DNA of 8,394 nt. Origin: Gammaproteobacteria bacterium (lineage in GTDB: Bacteria; Pseudomonadota; Gammaproteobacteria; CAJXQU01). Position 1 is the stretch's first letter. Every line of letters starts with the position of its first letter. The notes under the pieces were generated by a model that saw only the letters and a program-made list of their open reading frames with translations, did no database searches and had not been told where the DNA came from. The stretch lies in the NCBI GenBank assembly GCA_026984275.1, contig JALSSM010000381.1, positions 1 to 8,394 on the forward strand. Direction: 5' to 3'. Below, in pieces: positions 1 through 5,163 of this stretch. Position numbers and translations under genes: made by a program.

Positions 1-1054
1 TGGCTATTGTTGTCAGAATTGTTTCCAGGCTCTGTTCCAGAGCGGTTGCATTTCCGGCCGAATAGAAATTCCCACCACCTAATGTAGCAAGGTTTTGAAG
101 ATAGGCATCGCCGGCTCCGCCCACTGCAAAACCTATGGTATGAGTGGTAACTTTACTGGGGGTAATGCCGGCACCAGCCTGAAGATCTGTATTTGCAAGG
201 TAAGTTACCAGTTCAGGTCCGCATTTACCTTCATAGGGTTGAGACCCTGTTGGATCCGCACAACTTGATCCGATCAAGGTTTCTATTTCATATTGTGTTG
301 CGAAATTATGGACAGTAGGTTCACCATCTGATAATAAAACGATGTAATTGTTGTCGCAGTTATTTGTGATGGGACTGATGTATGTAGCAGAAGGATCAAA
401 GGTTCCTGTCGTAGCATTCCAGGCTGTTGTTGGAGTATAAGTCGCGGGATGAGCAGAATTGGCAACCCCACCAGCAAAAGTTGATCCGTCCCAGAGCGGA
501 GGTTCTCCAGACACTCCCCCACTTTTGATTACTCCATTTGAAACAGGATCTCCTCTGAAATAGAGTGCAGCTTCAAGTAGGGCACCAACAATAGGCGTTC
601 CTCCATCTGTGCCGTAATCCGCCAGTTGTTTAAGAATAATTTCATAAGTTTGATGGGTGCCCGCTGTGATGGCACTGTCTGTCAGATTGGCGTCTTCAGC
701 GATACTCCTGATTGGCCAGCGGATCCCAGTTGGTTCACCATTGATCCCATAAACAGATAAACCGATACGCAAGTTTGTTTTGCCTTTAAGCCTTCCAAGA
801 ACCGTCGTCAGAGACTCAAGCAGGATTTCATATTTAGTTTTTGTTGTACTTCCATCAGGGGGATTGCTCATACTTCCAGACAAATCAAAAATCAGCAACA
901 CATTGGCCGTATTTCCGGAAGAGACAAAAACTTCTGTATCATCAGCTTTGACTGGGGCGGCTATCAGGGCAGAGGCAACAATTAAAGTAGAGATCAGCGT
1001 TGCCACTGAAAGCCGAAGTTTTTTGAATATGACGATCATTGTCACATTTTCCAT
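1..1054 (-). CDS. pilY1: PilY1, type IV pilus tip/biogenesis protein, N-terminal part (cut by window edge)
   Basis: The reading frame is open from an ATG at 1054 to the left edge (351 codons), so the C-terminal beta-propeller part of PilY1 lies outside. Residues 1-37 form a Sec signal peptide with basic FKKLR, a hydrophobic stretch and a likely cut after PVKA. A von Willebrand A domain follows. Its metal-ion site is complete: DLSGS at 57-61, Thr153 in GGTP, and Asp243 in LLSDGEP. Three cysteines (233, 265, 278) fall late in the domain. PilY1 proteins sit at or near the type IVa pilus tip and support pilus assembly, adhesion and surface sensing; that role is family knowledge. The gene is last in the visible minor-pilin operon, 21 bp after pilX. 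AGGGAAG lies about 12 nt before the ATG at 1054. A second in-frame ATG at 1039 is possible but has a poorer site. The family call rests on the vWA domain plus operon position. Confidence 0.9.
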   Translation of the reverse strand, partial: MENVTMIVIFKKLRLSVATLISTLIVASALIAAPVKADDTEVFVSSGNTANVLLIFDLSGSMSNPPDGSTTKTKYEILLESLTTVLGRLKGKTNLRIGLSVYGINGEPTGIRWPIRSIAEDANLTDSAITAGTHQTYEIILKQLADYGTDGGTPIVGALLEAALYFRGDPVSNGVIKSGGVSGEPPLWDGSTFAGGVANSAHPATYTPTTAWNATTGTFDPSATYISPITNNCDNNYIVLLSDGEPTVHNFATQYEIETLIGSSCADPTGSQPYEGKCGPELVTYLANTDLQAGAGITPSKVTTHTIGFAVGGAGDAYLQNLATLGGGNFYSAGNATALEQSLETILTTIA

Positions 1055-1075
1055 ATCTATTTTATCTTCCCTGAT

Positions 1076-1615
1076 TTATGGGCAGTTGCCAGTTCGACCT
1101 GCTTCAGGTCGTACCAGATAACCACGTTGATCATGATCAGCGGATGCTTTTGCCGCTGTAATTTGGCCAACTCCATGGATACTGTAGATGTGGGCAACAA
1201 AGGCAGGTGAAGATTCGTCCGCACTTTGTTGGTACCCGATCAGTTTGAAATCTTCCCCACAATATTGCAGTGTTGCATTAGCCGTCACATCAATGGCAGC
1301 CGTTGTGCCATTAGCAGGCACATCGAACATATTATTAAATGGCACATCGTTCAGATCTTTGTCGAGTACATCCGCAGGTGGATCAACTAATTGAGCAGGT
1401 GTTTTTTTCAGGATATAACCCGTATCCCAGACACCTTCGATGACGGACTCTGCGATCTGAAAAGTAGTGCTTTTCTGTTGTGAATTTGCCGCCATTAGTT
1501 CGTTCATGGTGGTGCTTCGGATTGAAGTCACACCAATGATGGTGATCAGAACCAGAAAGATCAGGCTGACCGCTAATGCGACACCCTGTTGTTGTTTTGG
1601 TGAGTGGTATGTCAT
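1076..1615 (-). CDS. pilX: PilX-family type IV pilus minor pilin
   Basis: This 179-residue protein starts with a short polar leader ending QQQG (Gly11), followed by a hydrophobic helix VALAVSLIFLVLITIIGVTS. That is the PilX N-terminal pattern, including the characteristic continuation TTMNELMAANSQQKSTTFQIAES. The usual Glu at mature position +5 is Val here, which is a known property of PilX-type minor pilins. Two cysteines (119 and 178) bracket the C-terminal region and could form the disulfide loop seen in other minor pilins. PilX is one of the inner-membrane-anchored minor pilins that, with PilV, PilW, FimT/FimU and PilY1, primes pilus assembly and caps the fibre. A GGAG lies 8 nt before the ATG and supports this start. 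The gene is 16 bp after pilW and 21 bp before pilY1, consistent with one transcript. Confidence 0.9.
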   Translation of the reverse strand: MTYHSPKQQQGVALAVSLIFLVLITIIGVTSIRSTTMNELMAANSQQKSTTFQIAESVIEGVWDTGYILKKTPAQLVDPPADVLDKDLNDVPFNNMFDVPANGTTAAIDVTANATLQYCGEDFKLIGYQQSADESSPAFVAHIYSIHGVGQITAAKASADHDQRGYLVRPEAGRTGNCP

Positions 1616-1631
1616 TTTATGATCTCCGTAT

Positions 1632-2351
1632 CTAACTCATCCGATTCCGTATCAGAATGGTTGTTGAGAAAACTTTGTATAATTTGCGATCGTTTTTAGC
1701 TGACGTGATATCGAGCAATGAATAGGTCTTGTTTTCAGCAGTGGGTTTTATGACCCTGTCTGATTCCAGTAACAGTGCTATTCGAACACTGTTGATTCTG
1801 TCTCTCCAGACGTTAGCGATACCCGTCGCGGTGACGGATGCAGAATCCAGATAACGATCAGTAATGCCATCATTATCGTCATCCAGTCCATAGAGGATTC
1901 GCATTTGATCGACACCTTCAATGATTGTGACAGGATTTCCGACACCACCTGCATTACCTGTGCAGATGAGCTCTCCATTGCCATTAATTTCAAATTTATT
2001 TTCAGCAAATCCAGTGTCAGGGGCAGCCAGCCCCAGAGTACTGGCGCCTGTACAATCAGTGTCAGACTGAAAACGGACAGTCAGATCGTTATTATTGGCT
2101 GATGGGAATGGATCGACTAATACGGCAGGGTCATAGCTATCAACAAAGCCGGCCATCTGTATGCCGTTTTTTAACGATCCCAGTGCAAAACGGCCATTTT
2201 CCTGCAAAGTACGAAGTGTGTCGTTGATTCTGGATGACTGTGAGCTACTCATGTAAACACTGATCACGCCACCCATCAGGAATAAGCCGATCAGCATCGC
2301 GACCATCATTTCTATTAAAGAAAAACCGGTTTGATTTTTTTGTGAATTCAT
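1632..2351 (-). CDS. pilW: PilW-family type IV pilus minor pilin
   Basis: This is a 239-residue prepilin-like protein. The leader ends at Gly9 and is followed by FSLIEMMVAMLIGLFLMGGV, with the conserved Glu at mature +5 (Glu14). The sequence RTLQENGRFALGSLKNGIQMAGF after the helix is typical of PilW. The acidic stretch DDDNDGITDRY (about 157-167) sits in the segment that in PilW proteins usually reads as a GVD...YG...D-x-D-x-D-G turn, and it could bind calcium. Cys100 and Cys130 may form a disulfide. The protein is expected to be inserted in the inner membrane, cleaved by PilD and incorporated as a minor pilin. It lies 16 bp after pilV and 16 bp before pilX. Length and layout are normal for the family. 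Confidence 0.9.
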   Translation of the reverse strand: MNSQKNQTGFSLIEMMVAMLIGLFLMGGVISVYMSSSQSSRINDTLRTLQENGRFALGSLKNGIQMAGFVDSYDPAVLVDPFPSANNNDLTVRFQSDTDCTGASTLGLAAPDTGFAENKFEINGNGELICTGNAGGVGNPVTIIEGVDQMRILYGLDDDNDGITDRYLDSASVTATGIANVWRDRINSVRIALLLESDRVIKPTAENKTYSLLDITSAKNDRKLYKVFSTTILIRNRMS

Positions 2352-2367
2352 CTTTCTGATTTCCGGA

Positions 2368-2910
2368 TTAAGGCAGGATTTTGTGTTGTACAGATTTGGT
2401 TTTGGTTAAATCACCGGCACCATTTTTTTCAGTCTCATTCCAGCTGACTCTAATCGTATAGGTTGAGTCTGCTGTACAGGGAGCATCCGTACAGATGATT
2501 TCAATTCGACCCGCTGGAAGCAGATCCTTGACGCCATTATTTCCATTCGTACTTCCCCCGGTTCCGCAAGTTGCCTGAAATTCATCGAAAGTGGCCAGTT
2601 GTGCTGCTGTACAACTGGCAGGATTAACTCCACCTATTCGTTCACAGTAAGGAACCGGACGCGCAGTACAATTTGCAATCGTGTTTGAGTCAAAGCCTGC
2701 ATAATCTGTATCGGTGATAGCTTGTGGATTAGCACGCATACGTTCGGCCAGGTTCTCGGCAATATACGTCGCCTGGGTTCGGGCAAAGGAGCCATTGGTT
2801 TGTTTCATGCCAGTTGCCATCAGATGAGCCGTCCCCAGTAAACCGATGGAGAGAACGAGTAAGGCGACCAGAGATTCCAGTAAGGTAATTCCTGATTGTA
2901 CGTTTTTCAT
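2368..2910 (-). CDS. pilV: PilV-family type IV pilus minor pilin
   Basis: The mature N-terminus ITLLESLVALLVLSIGLLG follows Gly7 of the chosen start and has Glu at +5, a standard class III (PilD-cleaved) signal. The following motif GMKQTNGSFARTQATYIAENLAERMRANP is typical of PilV. Six cysteines are spread through the globular part, in the pattern NC...YC...SC...TC...IC...PC, so several disulfides are possible. I chose the ATG at 2910 because AAGGA lies about 6 nt before it. That gives a seven-residue leader and 180 residues. An in-frame ATG at 2928 would add six residues (MMKRNH) but has no ribosome-binding site and directly follows the fimT stop codon. PilV acts with the neighbouring minor pilins in pilus priming. 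Family assignment is firm. Only the exact start is in doubt. Confidence 0.9.
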   Translation of the reverse strand: MKNVQSGITLLESLVALLVLSIGLLGTAHLMATGMKQTNGSFARTQATYIAENLAERMRANPQAITDTDYAGFDSNTIANCTARPVPYCERIGGVNPASCTAAQLATFDEFQATCGTGGSTNGNNGVKDLLPAGRIEIICTDAPCTADSTYTIRVSWNETEKNGAGDLTKTKSVQHKILP

Positions 2911-2933
2911 ATGATTCCTTTTCATCATAACTA

Positions 2934-3455
2934 TTAATAGGAGACACTCAGACGACCAACGCTGCTTAATGTAATCGTGCGAGTTTTACCACTTAATGCA
3001 ACAGTCATTGTTCCTGATTGAGATGCACCGCCAGTTGTTTGTGCCGTTCCATTTTCAATAAACGAAACATAAGCACCCGTTGCCCCGGCACCTGTTAAAG
3101 TCAAATTTGCTGATAATGCTTCATGAACCTGAATGACTTCATTCGCAGCAAAGGCACCATCGGCATTTGTGTCTTCAAAGATGACCCAGCCCTGTTGCCA
3201 ACCACCGCCAGCCGCACAGGCTGTTCCATTGGAACTTTTACACATGGTGACACGTGTGCCACGTTTTACAGCTTCACTTCTGGCGAGGTACAGCGATGAC
3301 ATGAAGTCATTGGTATAACTGGTGACGCGGTTATTGATCATGATGTTCCGCAAGCTGGGAACACCAACACCGATCAGAATGCCAGCGATTGCCACCGTGA
3401 TCATCAGTTCGATTAAGGTAAAACCACCTTGTTGTGTACAAAATTTCCGTTTCAT
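2934..3455 (-). CDS. fimT: FimT/GspH-family type IV pilus minor pilin
   Basis: This is a 173-residue pseudopilin. The leader ends QQGG (Gly11), then FTLIELMITVAIAGILIGVGVPSLRN, with Glu16 at mature +5. The downstream signature of the GspH/FimT domain is present: NDFMSSLYLARSEAVKRG (about 50-66), a Cys pair (72, 80), and GWVIFEDTNADG with Trp90. It ends SSVGRLSVSY. FimT/FimU is the GspH-like minor pilin of the priming complex, and in some bacteria it binds DNA during natural transformation. It is the first gene of the visible pil operon; pilV follows within about 23 bp. Ribosome-binding signal is weak (GAGA about 5 nt before the ATG). FimT and FimU cannot be separated from this sequence alone. 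Confidence 0.88.
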   Translation of the reverse strand: MKRKFCTQQGGFTLIELMITVAIAGILIGVGVPSLRNIMINNRVTSYTNDFMSSLYLARSEAVKRGTRVTMCKSSNGTACAAGGGWQQGWVIFEDTNADGAFAANEVIQVHEALSANLTLTGAGATGAYVSFIENGTAQTTGGASQSGTMTVALSGKTRTITLSSVGRLSVSY

Positions 3456-3463
3456 AATTTCTC

Positions 3464-3491
3464 AATATAAATGTCATTAATGGTTGTTCAA
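3464..3491 (-). promoter_or_regulatory. Candidate sigma-70 promoter for the fimT operon
   Basis: On the minus strand TTGAAC (3486-3491) and TATATT (3464-3469) are separated by 16 bp. The -10 box ends only 8 nt before the fimT ATG. If used, it would give an almost leaderless mRNA, which fits the weak ribosome-binding site but also makes a chance match in AT-rich DNA quite possible. Confidence 0.35.
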
Positions 3492-3561
3492 GCCACAATG
3501 GAATGAGCGGTCATCATTTACCGATAAAAGGTACATTGCTAATATTTGAGCCACTCATACC

Positions 3562-3588
3562 TGAGTCTCACCAATGACAAGTCACTGG
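3562..3588. repeat. Two adjacent palindromes in the fimT-pyrD intergenic region
   Basis: TGAGTCTCA (3562-3570) is a perfect 4+4 dyad around one base. It is directly followed by CCAATGACAAGTCACTGG (3571-3588), an 8+8 dyad around AA with one mismatched pair that becomes a G-U wobble in RNA. The site lies 107 bp before fimT and about 75 bp after the pyrD stop. It could be an operator or a small hairpin. No T-run follows on either strand, so it is not a convincing terminator. Confidence 0.4.
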
Positions 3589-3663
3589 TTTACTGAATCA
3601 GAGTAGCGGCTGATGGTCTGGAAACTTGAGCAGTGTTGCCGTTATGAATTGATCAGAGATGAC

Positions 3664-4599
3664 TTAATTATTGAGAGTCAGCGATCCGATAAGACTCGTT
3701 ATATTGGGAAGGTCATGATCCTGCAAGTAGGAAGAAATACCGCTATTGATCTTTTTACAAACCAACGGGTCGTAGAAAAGAGCCGTACCAATACCGATCG
3801 CAGTCGCTCCCGCGATCAGAAACTCGATGGCATCTTTGGCAGTGCAGATCCCGCCTTGTCCGATGATCGGAATATTGTGAGCTTTAGCAACTTGATGAAC
3901 CTGGTGTACTTTGAGCAGTGCAACAGGCTTAATCGCCGGGCCAGAAAGTCCACCCTGATTATTGCCGATTATCGGTTTGCGGGTTTCAATATCGATCGCC
4001 ATGCCCATCAAGGTATTGATCACAGCAAAACCATCAGTACCCGCTTCAATACAACGCCTGGCATTTTCTGCAATGTCTGTCTGGTTGGGTGACAGTTTCG
4101 TGATCAGCGGCTTGTCCGTAGCACGACGGCAGGCTTCAACAACACGTCCCGACATATCAGGATTATTACCAAAAGCCACGCCGCCTTCTTTCACATTTGG
4201 ACAGGAAATGTTGATCTCGATGGCATCGATCGGCGACTCATCAAATAAGCGTGTGACTTCTTCATACTCCTCAACCGTCGAACCGGATACATTGGCAATA
4301 AATTTTGTTTCAGAGAAATCCAGTGTTGGCAGGATGTCATTGATTACCGCTTTTGTGCCGGGATTTTGCAGACCGATCGCATTGATCATACCTGACGGAG
4401 TTTCGATAACACGGTGCGGTTGATTACCGAGTCTTTTTTCCAGTGTCGTCCCTTTAAGACAAACGGCACCAACATCTTTGTTGGAAAAGCCTTCAACACG
4501 GGTATACTCTTCCCCAAAACCAACACAACCGGAGAGTAATACCAGTGGTGTGTTGAAACTCATTCCACAAAACTCAATAGCCAGATTATTTTTTGCCAT
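3664..4599 (-). CDS. pyrD: Dihydroorotate dehydrogenase, class 1B catalytic subunit (PyrD/PyrDB)
   Basis: This 311-residue FMN-binding TIM barrel oxidises dihydroorotate to orotate in pyrimidine synthesis. It shows the class 1 series of motifs: SGCVGFGEEY (23-32), KGTTLEKRLGNQPHRVIETPSGMINAIGLQNPG (49-81), NISCPNVKEGG (130-140), KLSPN (168-172), NTLMGMAID and NNQGGLSGPAIKP (195-225), and GQGGICTAKDAIEFLIAGATAIGIGTALF (247-275). Cys133 sits at the catalytic base position, which is Cys in class 1 and Ser in class 2. Length and wording fit class 1B, whose members normally work with an FAD/iron-sulfur subunit PyrK and NAD+; no pyrK is in the window. There is no N-terminal membrane-binding extension of the class 2 type. 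The start matches the family N-terminus, with AAAGGA 11 nt before it. The ATG overlaps the trmL ATG on the other strand. Confidence 0.93.
   Translation of the reverse strand: MAKNNLAIEFCGMSFNTPLVLLSGCVGFGEEYTRVEGFSNKDVGAVCLKGTTLEKRLGNQPHRVIETPSGMINAIGLQNPGTKAVINDILPTLDFSETKFIANVSGSTVEEYEEVTRLFDESPIDAIEINISCPNVKEGGVAFGNNPDMSGRVVEACRRATDKPLITKLSPNQTDIAENARRCIEAGTDGFAVINTLMGMAIDIETRKPIIGNNQGGLSGPAIKPVALLKVHQVHQVAKAHNIPIIGQGGICTAKDAIEFLIAGATAIGIGTALFYDPLVCKKINSGISSYLQDHDLPNITSLIGSLTLNN
4481..4508 (+). promoter_or_regulatory. Candidate sigma-70 promoter for trmL, inside pyrD
   Basis: TTGGAA (4481-4486) and TATACT (4503-4508) are spaced 16 bp, matching 4/6 and 5/6 of the consensus. Transcription would begin near 4515, giving a leader of roughly 83 nt that is antisense to the first codons of pyrD. 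It is a sequence match only, but a trmL promoter has to lie in this stretch or farther upstream. Confidence 0.4.
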
Positions 4600-5062
4600 G
4601 ATTCACGTTGTCCTTTATCAACCTGAAATTCCACCCAATACCGGGAATATTATACGTCTTTGTGCCAATACGGGTGCAAAGTTACACCTGATCCATCCAT
4701 TGGGATTTAAGCTGGAAGATCGTTCTTTGCGTCGTGCCGGACTTGATTATCACGAATGGGCTGATCTGGAGCAACATTCATCCTATGAAGAATTCCTGAA
4801 AAATGCTGAACCCAAACGCCTTTTTGCCTGTTCTACCAAAGGTCAGAAAGTTTACACGGAAGTTGAATATATGTCTGGTGATGTTCTTCTGTTTGGTCCG
4901 GAAACCAGAGGCTTGCCGGATGATATCCTTGAAACAGTGGGTGCAGAAAACGTGCTCCGTTTACCGATGAAAAAAAAAAGCAGAAGTCTGAATCTTTCGA
5001 ATACGGTCGCTGTCGTACTTTATCAAGCATGGGCTGATCTTGGTTTTTTAGGTGCGATCTGA
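4598..5062 (+). CDS. trmL: tRNA (cytidine/uridine-34-2'-O)-methyltransferase TrmL
   Basis: This 154-residue SPOUT-fold methyltransferase 2'-O-methylates the wobble base of tRNA-Leu isoacceptors, using S-adenosylmethionine in the cytoplasm. It aligns by eye with E. coli TrmL (YibK) from the first residue: VLYQPEIPPNTGNIIRLCANTG (5-26) and RRAGLDYHEW (45-54). The cofactor-binding trefoil-knot motifs are FGPETRGLP (99-107), RLPM (121-124) and SLNLSNTVAVVLYQ (130-143). Family length is about 155-160, so the gene is complete. The ATG at 4598 is chosen because it matches the family N-terminus. It has no visible Shine-Dalgarno sequence, and an upstream in-frame ATG at 4478 would add 40 unrelated residues antisense to pyrD. 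A run of ten A (4970-4979) encodes Lys codons just before the last motif. Confidence 0.95.
   Translation: MIHVVLYQPEIPPNTGNIIRLCANTGAKLHLIHPLGFKLEDRSLRRAGLDYHEWADLEQHSSYEEFLKNAEPKRLFACSTKGQKVYTEVEYMSGDVLLFGPETRGLPDDILETVGAENVLRLPMKKKSRSLNLSNTVAVVLYQAWADLGFLGAI
4649..4679 (-). promoter_or_regulatory. Candidate promoter for pyrD, inside trmL
   Basis: The minus strand has a perfect TATAAT (4649-4654), with a TTGCAC (4674-4679) 19 bp upstream, longer than the usual spacing. Initiation near 4642 would give a leader of about 43 nt containing the AAAGGA ribosome-binding site at 4611-4616. The -10 box is strong and the -35 is weak. Confidence 0.4.
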
Positions 5063-5069
5063 TGGACGT

Positions 5070-5097
5070 TTGCTTGATTATCAAAAACCTCTAAAAT
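5070..5097 (+). promoter_or_regulatory. Candidate sigma-70 promoter for the dikinase-like gene, with a palindrome in the spacer
   Basis: TTGCTT (5070-5075) and TAAAAT (5092-5097) are spaced 16 bp. The -35 is weak (3/6) and the -10 is good (5/6). Initiation would fall near 5104, just ahead of the strong ribosome-binding site at 5109. The 11-bp palindrome TTGATTATCAA (5074-5084) overlaps the -35 box and spacer and could be an operator. Confidence 0.35.
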
Positions 5098-5108
5098 AGC
5101 GCGTCCCT

Positions 5109-5115
5109 GGAGGGG
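5109..5115 (+). promoter_or_regulatory. Strong Shine-Dalgarno sequence serving the leader ORF
   Basis: GGAGGGG lies 3-5 nt before the ATG at 5119. It is 44 nt or more from the ATG of the large gene at 5160, so it cannot serve that start directly. Its presence is the main argument that the short ORF at 5119 is translated. Confidence 0.6.
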
Positions 5116-5118
5116 AAC

Positions 5119-5163
5119 ATGCTTGCGTATTTCACGTGGTACCAGAGAAATCCATTTAGATGA
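5119..5163 (+). CDS. Candidate 14-residue leader peptide coupled to the dikinase-like gene
   Basis: ATG at 5119 opens a 14-codon frame, MLAYFTWYQRNPFR, ending with TGA at 5161-5163. That stop overlaps the ATG of the large gene (5160-5162) as ATGA, the classic arrangement for translational coupling by termination and re-initiation. The leader ORF has a near-ideal ribosome-binding site. The large gene has only a distant AGAGAAA about 12 nt before its ATG. The peptide is rich in aromatic residues (Tyr, Phe, Trp, Tyr, Phe), but I see no run of one codon typical of amino-acid attenuators and no clear terminator hairpin. No family is recognised. An upstream extension of the large gene is excluded by an in-frame TAG at 5157-5159. 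Confidence 0.45.
   Translation: MLAYFTWYQRNPFR

Noticed and set aside
780..1121. 113-residue plus-strand ORF opposite pilY1/pilX
   Set aside because: It is antisense to the signal peptide and vWA domain of PilY1 and has no recognisable features.
1076..1615. PilX lacking Glu at mature +5 as evidence of a defective pilin
   Set aside because: Absence of this Glu is normal in PilX-type minor pilins, and the rest of the N-terminal signature is intact.
3510..3560. Possible sigma-54 promoter before fimT (minus-strand TGGCTC ... AGC)
   Set aside because: The GG to GC spacing is 11 rather than the required 10 bases, and the -12 element lacks TTGC.
3613..4092. 159-residue plus-strand ORF opposite pyrD
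   Set aside because: It is antisense to the conserved C-terminal half of pyrD, has no family resemblance and no ribosome-binding site. It is a shadow frame.
4478..4597. Upstream in-frame start for trmL adding 40 residues
   Set aside because: The added residues are antisense to pyrD and have no counterpart in TrmL, whose family N-terminus matches exactly from 4598.
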